A DNA stretch of 64,000 nt from Myxococcales bacterium (lineage in GTDB: Bacteria; Myxococcota_A; UBA9160; UBA4427): contig DUCN01000098.1 of assembly GCA_012959805.1 (NCBI GenBank), positions 133,646-197,645 of the forward strand, written 5' to 3'. The position numbers were made by a program, and so were the translations under genes. The notes beneath the pieces are model-generated. The model saw only the letters and a program-made list of their open reading frames with translations. It did no database searches and had not been told where the DNA came from. This document shows positions 25,480-33,931 of this stretch, piece by piece. Numbering within the stretch: position 1 is the stretch's first letter; the number at the start of each line of letters is the position of its first letter.

Positions 25480-26010
25480 TTATGCGCTCGCGAGATCGAA
25501 GGTTAGATGTCGCGAGAGGTCACCCACGAGTCTCGGCTTCATCTGTCGCTGCGTAAAATACCAACCCAGATCAGGCTGGGATAAATCGTAGACAAACTCG
25601 TCGTCGTATTGTCCTGTGATGATGCACTGCAGGGGAAAGTCGGGAAGGCTCTGCATCACCGTAAAACGCGAGTGAGCGGCCGCCGTCTGTCCCGACTCAC
25701 CAAAGCTGAGAACCAAATTCGTCGTCACATGTTGGGTTCGGGGTGTGCCGTCTGGGTAGAGCTTCGTCGAACGTTCGTAGACCGCCTGGACTTCTTCACG
25801 ACCTGTCGCCAGAATCCCGCCATTCGGATCGAGAATTCGCCCCCGTTCGAACAACTCCGCGACGCCCGCAAAATCCCCCTCATCCATCCGCTCGGCATAG
25901 CCATACAGCAAGCTCTCGATCGCATTCCGCGCATCCGCCTGGGTCATCGCGCCATCGGCCAAGGTCTCATGCGGGGTCGTGGATTGCGTGGAACTGTCGG
26001 GCAACGCCAT
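25480..26010 (-). CDS. SnoaL-like (NTF2-fold) protein
   Basis: A 176-aa protein whose residues 20-155 follow the SnoaL-like pattern: ADARNAIESLLYGYAERMDE, GDFAGVAELFE, then strands ending HVTTNLVLSF and YDDEFVYD. NTF2-fold proteins of this kind act as hydrolases, isomerases or ligand binders in aromatic and polyketide metabolism. The usual catalytic Asp/His pattern cannot be confirmed. Twelve bp downstream of a zinc-ribbon gene on the same strand. Confidence 0.75.
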   Translation of the reverse strand: MALPDSSTQSTTPHETLADGAMTQADARNAIESLLYGYAERMDEGDFAGVAELFERGRILDPNGGILATGREEVQAVYERSTKLYPDGTPRTQHVTTNLVLSFGESGQTAAAHSRFTVMQSLPDFPLQCIITGQYDDEFVYDLSQPDLGWYFTQRQMKPRLVGDLSRHLTFDLASA

Positions 26011-26022
26011 TCGCCCAGCCGA

Positions 26023-26280
26023 CTAACTCACCGGCGATCGGAGGCCGGAAGTCTCGGGCGACTCTTCGACGCAGCGCCGCCACTCGTCTTCGTCGACGGC
26101 TTCCATATGATCTTCCATGCAGCTCTTGAAATGGAATCCGCAGTTCATGCATTCGATGTAATGCTGAGTTTCTGGCCCGCGCGCGGAGGACAACTCAATT
26201 TCGGCGCGAACCCAAAGGCGGCTTGGCCGCCCGGCGACTTCGCACTCTTCGCAATACAACGTAAATAGGGAATCGATCAT
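26023..26280 (-). CDS. Small zinc-ribbon protein
   Basis: An 85-aa protein with CEEC near the N-terminus and CMNCG about 35 residues later: a single zinc ribbon with an acidic C-terminus. Start at 26280 (MIDSLFTLYCEEC) with GGAG about 8 nt upstream. One of several small Cys-pair proteins in this window; function unknown. Confidence 0.6.
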   Translation of the reverse strand: MIDSLFTLYCEECEVAGRPSRLWVRAEIELSSARGPETQHYIECMNCGFHFKSCMEDHMEAVDEDEWRRCVEESPETSGLRSPVS

Positions 26281-26437
26281 ACTTATCTCCAACCTCATGT
26301 TACATCATCTCGCCCTTTGCCAGTCCAAAAATTGTGAGGTGCGATCCGATTGAGCGTCAGATTTAAAATAGGCAAGCCACCGGCAGCGCCGCCGAAAACC
26401 GCCAGGGGAATGAGAGAGAATCCCGGCCCCTCGATGA

Positions 26438-26881
26438 CTAAAGTTCGAAGGGGAAGTCACCTTCTCGGTCGCGGGTCAAGGCGTGTCCCGGCTGGCGCAG
26501 TTCCGTGATCCAGACCCGGGCCTGATCCAGGGCCCGGGCAAGGACATCGACGCTGTCCGCGCCGTCGATCACGGCGGGCGGATAGCGATCGGCCAGGACC
26601 ACCCGACATCTCCATGACCCCTCCGATGTCGACCGCACCGGCGCAGAAATCGCGAGACTCAGCCTTTGCGGCCTATTCTGCCCATCCGAAACGAAAAATT
26701 CGACGGCTGCGATTGCACCCTTCAAGACCTCACCCCTTATGTCGTACGCGATCGGGTGTCGACGACAATTCGTGATTCCCTCGGCACTGCGCCGATAAAC
26801 ACGAACAATACCGGCCTTGGTCCAGACTTCGATTGCAAAGTCTCGGGTGGGCTCGTCGAGACTCCGCGAATCACGAAACAC
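26438..26881 (-). CDS. Conserved-looking hypothetical protein
   Basis: A 147-aa soluble protein with a beta-rich N-terminus (RDFAIEVWTKAGIVRVYRRS), a basic middle and a C-terminal helix VDVLARALDQARVWITEL followed by EGDFPFEL. The terminal helix plus acidic/aromatic tail looks like a small conserved domain (DUF6968-like is a guess). GTG start without a strong ribosome site. No cysteines in a metal pattern. Confidence 0.5.
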   Translation of the reverse strand: MFRDSRSLDEPTRDFAIEVWTKAGIVRVYRRSAEGITNCRRHPIAYDIRGEVLKGAIAAVEFFVSDGQNRPQRLSLAISAPVRSTSEGSWRCRVVLADRYPPAVIDGADSVDVLARALDQARVWITELRQPGHALTRDREGDFPFEL

Positions 26882-27011
26882 CGACTGCCCATGCCGCCTT
26901 CGACTTTCTCGGCGGCAGCCTGCTCCTCACCGAAGCGAGCACGAATCCGAACGGCTCTTTGCAATCAGGGTCGCCCCCTCATTCGCGCTGCCTGTCTTCG
27001 TTCCGCCCACT

Positions 27012-27599
27012 TCAGTCTCCGTCTCTTTTTCGCTGATAAGCCTGCCCCAACTCCGATTCGAATCGCGAGCGATTCGATGTTCGAACGGCCGCAGGCGCTC
27101 GTCGAATATATTCTTCTGCTCGTCGTCTCGCCTCCCCATCGAGGGACTGCAGATGGGCGATCAGTTCTTCACAATTAGGACGGCGCGATTCACCGTCGGG
27201 CATCCTCGGTGGAAGTGCAGTCCAAACCACCACGTCGAGGCCTTGAAGGACGCGCCAGTCGGCAATGATCTGGCGAACTCCAGCATCGCCTGATTCGCTT
27301 ATTTCGGTTGGATGGTCGGATGAAAGCTGGCCGATCCATTCCGGCCACCTCTCAGGCGCGATCCTTTCCCGGCCCCCAAGGCCGGCAACGGCTTCCTCGG
27401 GCGAACCCACATCGAGGCGAACCCAACTCGTCGCAATGAAGGCGGCGACCGGATCGATCACGAGTGTCACACGAGCGTCGAGGGCCACACGCGAGAATTC
27501 GATCGGAAGTCGCGGCCCATCTGATTGGAAGCTTCCCGACGTCGGCAGCGTACGCGGATCCCAAAGCAGTGAGCCCCAGGCGAGACAGCCGATTGCCAT
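27012..27599 (-). CDS. Gamma-glutamylcyclotransferase-like fold protein
   Basis: The start at 27599 gives MAIGCLAWGSLLWDPRTLP, the YGSNL-like first strand of the gamma-glutamylcyclotransferase/AIG2 fold in its WGSLLW variant, then RLPIEFSRVALDARVTLVID, which fits a distinct bacterial branch of unknown substrate. Length 195 aa. The cyclotransferase glutamate cannot be assigned with confidence. The extra upstream ORF residues lack conservation and a ribosome site. Confidence 0.7.
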   Translation of the reverse strand: MAIGCLAWGSLLWDPRTLPTSGSFQSDGPRLPIEFSRVALDARVTLVIDPVAAFIATSWVRLDVGSPEEAVAGLGGRERIAPERWPEWIGQLSSDHPTEISESGDAGVRQIIADWRVLQGLDVVVWTALPPRMPDGESRRPNCEELIAHLQSLDGEARRRAEEYIRRAPAAVRTSNRSRFESELGQAYQRKRDGD

Positions 27600-27740
27600 G
27601 CCCGATGATCGTCGCCGAACAGTCTGTCGCAATGACTGTCCAAAATTCGGGAGTGCGCTCACTGGCCGCTCTGCCATCACGCCGAACGGTAACACTCTCG
27701 ACGGGGTCGGCTGGGGTCGGCCCCCACTTGCGCGAAGGCG

Positions 27741-28895
27741 CTAAGCCGTTTCCGCTCGCGGCCTAGATTCGATCCGAGCGAGGATCTGACGCGCATCGTC
27801 GAAAGCATCGCGTTTGTAGTCAGAGTCGAGCCTCGCCAACATTCCGTATCCCACCGTTGGCATGAGAGCCACGGCAGCCATCGCGCCAGCGGCCGATTTG
27901 ATGAATCGACGTCGACCCAGAGCTGGATGCCTGCGCATGCCAGCGGCCACCACCGCAGCGACCGCCCAATTTCCCGCAGACACGAAATGCTCTCGCTCAC
28001 GCCGATCAGCTTCGTCCTGACCAAGTCGAAGCAGGTCGCGCGCCCGATCGAAGATTTTGGGATCGAATAGTGGCGTCTGATTCATCGCCGTTGCGACTCG
28101 CGAGGAATCGAAGGAGGCACGGAATCCAAAGTGGTCCGAGAGTGACCGATCACGAAGTCCAATTCGCACTCGCTCGTCAAAGAGAGTCCCTGGATTGATC
28201 GTCCGACATTGTTCGCCCTCGTTCGGCCGTACGAAGAGGTAGTCGATTTGCTTGTCTGCTCTGATGCGATGGCGCCTGTAGTAGTTGCTCTTTGATACTG
28301 TTGGATAGGATTGGCCATCACCGAGTTCGAACGATCCCGTGAGGCCGCTGAATATTTCGTACTCCAGATCTGAGCGAGTGCAGTTGAAATCGCCACCGAC
28401 GACTGCCGTGCCGTCGATTTCATTCAGCGTACCGACGATCTGTAGGAGTTGAGCTGCGCGAACCGCGCTATTCAGTCCCGGCCGTGCATGGCGGTAGCAC
28501 GCATGCAGATGAGTGTTGATCAGATGCAGCGAACCCTGCTCGCCTTCTAGCCTAACAGTCTGGAAGCCCTTGCCACCGAGGAACTCACCCTGTGCGAGCC
28601 GTTCGGGATCACCGCGGAACCGAAAGGTTTCGAATCGATTCGAGCGGATCGGCAGGCGGGAGAAGACCATGAGACCGCCGTTCGACAAACCGCCATCGGC
28701 CACTTCGAAGCCGGCCTCGAGGGCAGCGTTTCGGAGGGTGTCCTGAACTGGGTCGGTCCATGCCTCTTGAATGAGGAGAACATCGAGGGCGAGGTCCTGG
28801 AACCGCGATGCCAGCAGCTGTATGCGGGACTTCACGTCTTGCGCGAACGCTCTGGGAAGACCCCAGACATTGATGGTTCCGAGGCGTAACGGCAT
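27741..28895 (-). CDS. Endonuclease/exonuclease/phosphatase (EEP) family protein with C-terminal membrane extension
   Basis: A 384-aa protein; GGAGAGG about 5 nt upstream fixes the start at 28895. Residues 1-270 are an EEP domain: RLGTINVWGLP, the metal glutamate in LLIQEAW, INTHLHACY, GGDFNCTRSDLE and the catalytic SDHFGFRASF. This suits a sphingomyelinase-, nuclease- or phosphodiesterase-type enzyme. No N-terminal signal peptide is seen. The last ~110 residues are separate: a helical region, then GRRRFIKSAAGAMAAVALMP, which resembles a twin-arginine signal but lies internally. Either a C-terminal membrane anchor or a fusion with a second protein. Confidence 0.75.
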   Translation of the reverse strand: MPLRLGTINVWGLPRAFAQDVKSRIQLLASRFQDLALDVLLIQEAWTDPVQDTLRNAALEAGFEVADGGLSNGGLMVFSRLPIRSNRFETFRFRGDPERLAQGEFLGGKGFQTVRLEGEQGSLHLINTHLHACYRHARPGLNSAVRAAQLLQIVGTLNEIDGTAVVGGDFNCTRSDLEYEIFSGLTGSFELGDGQSYPTVSKSNYYRRHRIRADKQIDYLFVRPNEGEQCRTINPGTLFDERVRIGLRDRSLSDHFGFRASFDSSRVATAMNQTPLFDPKIFDRARDLLRLGQDEADRREREHFVSAGNWAVAAVVAAGMRRHPALGRRRFIKSAAGAMAAVALMPTVGYGMLARLDSDYKRDAFDDARQILARIESRPRAETA

Positions 28896-29257
28896 GTCAC
28901 CTCTCCGGACTCGCGTCGATCGAGTCGCCAGGTTTAGACAGAGAATGCAAGGACCGAGCCGGCTCGAGCGGCGCCTACTGCCCGACAATCGACACCGCTG
29001 AGAAGTTGAGAAACCACCGATGCCTGCGAAGAGTCCTGCTCATGGCCTGCTTGCAACTGAGATGACGTCAGTTTGGTCCGCGTCGTGGTACAAGAGAAGA
29101 TCCTTTCCCCTGTACTCCGATCTCTTTCCGTTCGAGGTGTCTTCGCGACGCTACGAGACTTGGCTATGGTCGGTCGCCGAAACGCGGTCACCGAAGAATT
29201 GGAATTGGGCTGCTGCGCCAGCCAAATGAACAGCGAATTCACATCCGTGAGGAATCC
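28896..29257. other. Divergent intergenic region (362 bp)
   Basis: Between the EEP gene (minus) and the bisphosphate nucleotidase gene (plus). It must contain both promoters. Short plus-strand ORFs are present but have no ribosome sites or recognisable content. No repeat or structured RNA seen. Confidence 0.5.
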
Positions 29258-30274
29258 ATGTCAAACAGCGCGTCCAAGATCGATTTCGCAACTGAGCTCG
29301 AGGCCGCGGTGGTCGCCGTCCGCGATGCCGCTTCGGTATGCAAGAGCGTCCAACAGAATCTGGTCAGCGCAGCCACCCTCGAGAAGAAGGACCGGAGTCC
29401 AGTCACCGTTGCGGACTTTGCCTCCCAAGCGCTCGTTTGCTCCTCGCTTGCCCAGTCGTCCAAAATTGCGGAAGTCGTAGGCGAGGAAAATGCCGCGGAA
29501 CTCCGCGAAGCCGGTGCGGAGGACACACGGGAAAAGGTCGTCGAACATGTGCGCCACGTCCGTGGCGCGGACATCAGCCCGGATCAGGCGCTCGACTGGA
29601 TTGACCTCGGCGGCGTGGAGCCGGACGACTCGACTGAGCGTTATTGGACACTCGATCCAATCGACGGAACAAAAGGGTTCTTGCGGGGTGAACAATATGT
29701 GATCGCCCTTGGACTGATCGAACATGGACGCGTCGTGTTAGGCGTGCTTGGCTGCCCTAATCTACCGGGACCAGACGGACAAACCGGATGTCTAGTCACG
29801 GCGGTTCGCGGGCAGGGATCCGAGATTCGCCCGCTGATGGGAACGGGCCGGGACGGCGCAAGCCGAATCCGCGTGAGCGACATCACCACGACTGCGGCCG
29901 CTCGCTTCTGCGAGTCCGTTGAATCCGGGCATAGCGACCAGGGGCAGAGTGCGCAGATCGCATCCCTTCTCGAAATCACCGAGGAGCCCGTCCGGGTCGA
30001 CAGTCAAGCGAAATACGCGATCGTCGCGCAGGGCGATGCACAGATCTACCTACGTCTTCCGACAAGCAGTACGTACCGCGAAAAGATCTGGGATCACGCC
30101 GCCGGGATGATCGTGGTCGAAGAGGCGGGTGGACGGGTGACGGACGCTCGGGGGTTTCCGCTCGACTATGGACATGGGCGAATGCTCGACAACAACTCGG
30201 GGGTCATCGCAACCAACGGCCCAATCCATGATGCCGTCCTTGCAGCGGTCGCGCAGGTTCTGGGAATTGGATAG
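29258..30274 (+). CDS. 3'(2'),5'-bisphosphate nucleotidase / inositol monophosphatase family
   Basis: A 338-aa lithium-sensitive phosphatase-family enzyme, closest in layout to Hal2/SAL1/CysQ, which removes the 3'-phosphate from PAP or PAPS left by sulphation and acyl-carrier-protein turnover. The motifs are VGEENAAEL (metal Glu), LDPIDGTKGFLRGEQYVIAL (metal and nucleophilic-water residues, about 131-150) and the C-terminal WDHAAGMIVVEEAGG. The 338-aa length is nearer to Hal2 (about 350) than bacterial CysQ (about 250). GAGG lies about 8 nt before the ATG. Alone on its transcript. Confidence 0.85.
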   Translation: MSNSASKIDFATELEAAVVAVRDAASVCKSVQQNLVSAATLEKKDRSPVTVADFASQALVCSSLAQSSKIAEVVGEENAAELREAGAEDTREKVVEHVRHVRGADISPDQALDWIDLGGVEPDDSTERYWTLDPIDGTKGFLRGEQYVIALGLIEHGRVVLGVLGCPNLPGPDGQTGCLVTAVRGQGSEIRPLMGTGRDGASRIRVSDITTTAAARFCESVESGHSDQGQSAQIASLLEITEEPVRVDSQAKYAIVAQGDAQIYLRLPTSSTYREKIWDHAAGMIVVEEAGGRVTDARGFPLDYGHGRMLDNNSGVIATNGPIHDAVLAAVAQVLGIG

Positions 30275-30310
30275 AAGACTTGTGTGCGGCCGGCGTGCGC
30301 CTGACGTGAC

Positions 30311-30808
30311 CTAATACGAGAAGTACCAGAGCCACGGCAAGACGATCGTAAAGAGACAGACTCCCGCGATCGCCCAGGGCAATTGGCTGGCCGAGAAATC
30401 GGCCAAGCTCTCGGAATGTCGATCATTGCTCGCGATCCGATTGCCAACGAACCCGAGCGCTGCTCCCGCAGCCAGCGGCACCATCGCCACGAAGAGAAGT
30501 GGGATCCACAGTCCGAGTTCATACAGCGGGGGGATGGCCGCGTACACAAGGAGCAACACGCCACCCGGCATGCGCATCCCGTGCTTCCACAACCAGAACG
30601 GAGCAAGGAGTGCAGCACCCATATTGAATCCACGAACTGGCTCACTCGACCCCGAGCGGGGAGAACCCGCGACCAGATCAGAGTAGACGTGGTCACGATG
30701 CTGCACGAGAACACCGTAGAGCATGAGTGTTCCGACGGTGATCGAATAGGCAGCAATTGTGTAGATCAACGAGGAGTTCCCAAATACAGATGGCCGCGCA
30801 AAGGACAC
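30311..30808 (-). CDS. Polytopic membrane protein of unknown function
   Basis: A 165-aa protein with about four hydrophobic segments (including GGVLLLVYAAIPPLYELGLW and WIPLLFVAMVPLAAGAALGF) and the motif GFNMGAALLAPFWLWKHGM, which resembles DUF2628-type small membrane proteins (GFNWxAFxxxxxWxxxxG). Last gene of a minus pair with the 63-aa ORF upstream. Confidence 0.65.
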   Translation of the reverse strand: MSFARPSVFGNSSLIYTIAAYSITVGTLMLYGVLVQHRDHVYSDLVAGSPRSGSSEPVRGFNMGAALLAPFWLWKHGMRMPGGVLLLVYAAIPPLYELGLWIPLLFVAMVPLAAGAALGFVGNRIASNDRHSESLADFSASQLPWAIAGVCLFTIVLPWLWYFSY

Positions 30809-30855
30809 TTAACCTTCACGCGGCCATTCCAGACTACCGTTACGCGAAGTTCGGA

Positions 30856-31047
30856 CTATCGTGCGCCGGGCACACGAAGTACGAGCGTTGCGCCTTGCGT
30901 GGTCGCTTCAAGATTCGACCACTCCGCCAGAAGACGACATCTCGTCACCTGGGCACTGCCTGGCGAACCCATCTTGATCTTGAGCTCGCCCTTCGAATTA
31001 CTGTTGAGACGATCGATCACCGCGGACCAATCTCTGACTTTCCTCAT
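30856..31047 (-). CDS. Small basic protein (63 aa)
   Basis: A 63-aa ORF (MRKVRDWSAVIDRLNSNSK..., ending in GATLVLRVPGAR) that reads like a real compact domain with alternating strands. It lies 47 bp upstream of the membrane-protein gene on the same strand. The ribosome site is weak. No family recognised. Confidence 0.4.
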   Translation of the reverse strand: MRKVRDWSAVIDRLNSNSKGELKIKMGSPGSAQVTRCRLLAEWSNLEATTQGATLVLRVPGAR

Positions 31048-31594
31048 GAGGTATAACCTAACAATTAGTTGTGTGATAGTTGAACAAACATTCGCCTACC
31101 AAGTACAATAGCTCTTCTTGGCCATTCGCCACCGTCGTTTCGAAAAATCTCGACTTCCTGCATGACTCGGGGACACTTCTTGAGTCCGCCTAACCTGTCC
31201 CTTGAGCCTGATTTCTTGTTCGGCGCCGCCCACAGTGACCCAAATGCACAAGAGCTGGGGCGTTGCGACAACATTGGCCGTCCCGGCCAACGGTGGCTGA
31301 TTCCGCATCGCCTCCCTGCCTCGATGTCGCGGCTTAGAACCTACTCAGACTGGATTCCGTCGAGTTCTGGATCGACCGCCCGATGACGTTCTGCATTCCC
31401 TGGGTGCACCCGCCCGACTTCGATATGGCGAGCTAAAGCATCAAAGTCCACCGCGCCGCCGCATGGCCCCACTCGTCCCTGATTGCTTCACTCATATTGC
31501 TGGGGCGCCGCCCGGTCGGGCAGGCGAATTTCCGTGTCCTCGCCTTCAGAATCGGTAGAAACCCCTAGATGAGCGCGTTCGAAACAAGGAGCGC
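31048..31594. other. Gene-poor region (about 550 bp)
   Basis: No convincing gene on either strand. It holds a 7-bp perfect hairpin TTGGCCG-TCC-CGGCCAA at about 31274-31290. The adjoining downstream gene is a decayed GNAT, so this may be old eroded coding DNA. Confidence 0.4.
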
Positions 31595-32040
31595 CTATGG
31601 TGCCCAGCCCCCAAACCCGAACCGCGCGTAGAGGCGCTTCGCCGATTCATTCGAATCAAGGACTTCGAGGGTCAGCTGCGAACGGCCTCGTTCGCGAGCA
31701 CGGCGTTCGAGTTCCCCGAGCAGCGCCGTTCCGACACCGAGGCCCTGTGCTTCGGGAAGGACTGAAAAATTATGCAGGTTGACGGACGGCCTCCTGGCAA
31801 ACGTAGAATAACTCCAGACACAGACGACAGCGCCGACTACACGACCTTCCAATTCCCCAAACCGAACGAATGCGTTGGGATGATCACATAAGCCAGGCCC
31901 AGATTTTCCCGCGCGAGACCCGAGAGGGGAGCGGATTGGCCGCCAGGACCACGCGCATAGGCATCCAGGATTTCAAAGAGCGCCTCGCCGTCGTGCTCGC
32001 CATCGAGTCGCGCCTGACGAACACAGGCTCTCTAACTCAT
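31595..32040 (-). pseudogene. Decayed GNAT N-acetyltransferase
   Basis: The C-terminal 85 codons (31595-31852) are a good GNAT acetyl-CoA-binding half: NLHNFSVLPEAQGLGVGTAL with the RxxGxG/A-like loop, then LTLEVLDSNESAKRLYARFG. The matching N-terminal half lies upstream in a different frame (VRQARLDGEHDGEALFEILD, AYARGPGGQSAPLSGLAREN), so a one-base indel near 31880-31890 separates the halves. The only plausible ATG (32040) reads M-S-stop-R-A-C-V-R-Q, with a TAG at codon 3. Two independent lesions point to a genuine pseudogene, although sequencing error cannot be excluded. Confidence 0.7.
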
Positions 32041-32089
32041 ACGCCCTCGAAGCGTCCAGCCAATCTCAAAGATGGAGTTCCCAGCCTAT

Positions 32090-32506
32090 TCACGCATCGC
32101 CACTATAGATGTCGAATGCGATCACGAGGCCTCGATCGGCCAGGGACTGCGCCAACCGTGGTGAGAGCTCGAACCCCTCGTTGAATTGGTCGAGAAAGAT
32201 GCTGCACAGAATGGACGCCGAGAATCGCGAAGTCAGATTCGCCCACTCGTCACTGTCGTTGCTGATCGGTGCAAGCAAGCTCTCGATATGTTCCTCGATC
32301 TCGTCCTTCTGTGAGAGCCGGCTATCGAGGATCCAACCGCCCGTCCGTTCCGGCGCTGAACCATTCTTCGAACTCTTGTCGCCCTTGCGATGAAAACGCG
32401 TGGGTTGGCGACCCAGGAGCGCGGAGACTTCGTCGGGTTCGAGCCCGTCTCCAAACACACGAAGCGAGACGCTGACTCGGGCGATCGCCGCCAAGGCACA
32501 CTCCAT
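32090..32506 (-). CDS. DUF4279-like protein
   Basis: A 138-aa protein. The N-terminal SVSLRVFGDGLEPDEVSALLGRQPTRFHRKGD is the recognisable start of DUF4279 proteins (strand, then the P-T-R/K-G block). It is followed by GGWILDSR and a hydrophobic C-terminal helix pair. Function unknown in the family; members are often near toxin-immunity or polymorphic loci, though nothing of that kind is seen here. ATG start at 32506. Confidence 0.75.
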   Translation of the reverse strand: MECALAAIARVSVSLRVFGDGLEPDEVSALLGRQPTRFHRKGDKSSKNGSAPERTGGWILDSRLSQKDEIEEHIESLLAPISNDSDEWANLTSRFSASILCSIFLDQFNEGFELSPRLAQSLADRGLVIAFDIYSGDA

Positions 32507-32676
32507 TTTAGAAAGCGATTAGGCAAAGTCACGCCCAGAAGACATTTCTGGACGGTCGACCTCACGGACTCGAACAGACATTTCTGCGTGGGTCGAAAGG
32601 CTCAAAGCGTATCACAGGCGGCAAGCCGGAAAGGTGAAGTCTGAATGACGACATGCTGCCTGGAGCATGTGCAACT

Positions 32677-32988
32677 TCATTTCCGAACACAGTCGTTGAA
32701 GCAGGCTGCACCAATCCTCACGGTGCCGGCTTCGGACAAGCATTGAAGAATGCATCGGTCTAGTTTACTGAGTGATTCGCAGCGACCACCCCGCCAGCGA
32801 TTCAGGTCATAGCCCCCGCCGAAGTGTCGATAGTCGACCCTGTACCCGCAGAGATTCATCTGACGACCCACCGTGTAGTCGTTGTAATCGCGATGAGGAG
32901 GGTCCACGAGCTTCACAATCTTCGCGCCACCCCAGAACACCATAAAAATGAGCGAAGCGGCAATCGCCAATGCAGCGAGATAGCGCAT
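32677..32988 (-). CDS. Small cysteine-rich exported or membrane protein
   Basis: A 103-aa protein with an N-terminal hydrophobic helix (YLAALAIAASLIFMVFWGGA), followed by a soluble domain with six cysteines (NLCGYR, GRCESL, DRCILQCLS, AACFNDC), probably disulphide-bonded in the periplasm. DYRHFGGGYDLNRW is distinctive. Start at 32988 (MRYLAAL); a start 15 bp earlier is possible. Function unknown. Confidence 0.6.
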   Translation of the reverse strand: MRYLAALAIAASLIFMVFWGGAKIVKLVDPPHRDYNDYTVGRQMNLCGYRVDYRHFGGGYDLNRWRGGRCESLSKLDRCILQCLSEAGTVRIGAACFNDCVRK

Positions 32989-33084
32989 GGCGTTAGCCCC
33001 CAAGGCCTAGCCGCACGGGCCCGAACGGAGGAGTCAATCGAGTGGGGCTCAGGCGGGCGCAACCAGTCAATAGATAATCGAGAC

Positions 33085-33579
33085 TCATAGAGTACGCTCG
33101 AACCAAGCGACGTCCCAATAGCGTCCAAACTTGAAACCCACGTCGCCAAAAACTCCGACTTGCTTGAATCCGCAACCTTTGTGCAATGCGATCGAAGCTG
33201 CATTAGGCAGAGTCACGCCACCGTACGCGCGGTGTACCTCTGCTTCCCCCTCGATCTCTTTTAGAAGCCGTCCGTAAAGCTCCCTCCCGATTCCCTTGCC
33301 CTGGGCTTCAGGATCCAGATAGATCGACGTCTCGACCGATCGCACATAGGCGGCCTTGTTTCGAAATATTCGGCTTGACGCATAGCCCGTGACTTTCCCA
33401 TCCGATTCGCTCACGAGCAACCGGTAAGGGCCGTCGCTGGCGAAATCATTGAACCAGGCTTTGCGTGCTCCAAGAGAAAACGCCTCGAGATCAAATGTGA
33501 CTGGCGTGTTCAAGACATAGTCGTTGTAGATCTCGAGCAGCCTGGCAAGATCGTCCGGGATGGCGGACCGGATCGTCAT
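33085..33579 (-). CDS. GNAT acetyltransferase, phosphinothricin acetyltransferase-like
   Basis: A 164-aa GNAT enzyme. MTIRSAIPDDLARLLEIYNDYVLNTPVTFD is the characteristic N-terminus of the Pat/Bar/MddA group. The acetyl-CoA loop is EAQGKGIGRELY, and the C-terminal GFKQVGVFGDVGFKFGRYWDVAWF is also group-specific. It may acetylate phosphinothricin, methionine sulphone/sulphoximine or a related amino acid. It is coupled to the upstream DUF6614 gene by a 1-bp TGATG overlap and sits in a three-gene run with pyrE. Confidence 0.8.
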   Translation of the reverse strand: MTIRSAIPDDLARLLEIYNDYVLNTPVTFDLEAFSLGARKAWFNDFASDGPYRLLVSESDGKVTGYASSRIFRNKAAYVRSVETSIYLDPEAQGKGIGRELYGRLLKEIEGEAEVHRAYGGVTLPNAASIALHKGCGFKQVGVFGDVGFKFGRYWDVAWFERTL

Positions 33580-33929
33580 CAGAATTTTTCGGACCCGCGC
33601 TCACGATGCGCATCGGGGAAATCGCGGTAGAGAGCGAACTTCAAATCGCATGCGACGCGATTCACAGCGTGATGCAGGTCTTCGATCACACCCGTTCGTG
33701 TCGAAACCGATTGAAAGGCCGCATCGAGCTGTGCGAGACCTTCAATATCGATCGCGATATGAAATTCGCCGAATTCGGCGGGACCCAGGCCGAGTTTTCG
33801 TCGCGTGATTCGATAGCTGCCGATCCGGTTGGCCGACCGCAACTCGCCCAGATAGCGATCGACGCTCTCGCAGAATTCGAGATCCCCAGTACCCGGGCGG
33901 AGATTGCACCAAATGTGGTAGACGTCCAT
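33579..33929 (-). CDS. DUF6614-like protein
   Basis: A 116-aa soluble protein: MDVYHIWCNLRPGTGDLEFC, then RITRRKLGLGPAEFGEFHIA, then AFQSVSTRTG and ALYRDFPDAHRERGSEKF. The RRKLGLGP and FALYRDFPD blocks match a small conserved ferredoxin-like-fold family of unknown function (DUF6614). Three bp separate it from pyrE, and it overlaps the GNAT gene, so all three are probably co-transcribed. Confidence 0.7.
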   Translation of the reverse strand: MDVYHIWCNLRPGTGDLEFCESVDRYLGELRSANRIGSYRITRRKLGLGPAEFGEFHIAIDIEGLAQLDAAFQSVSTRTGVIEDLHHAVNRVACDLKFALYRDFPDAHRERGSEKF

Positions 33930-33931
33930 GA

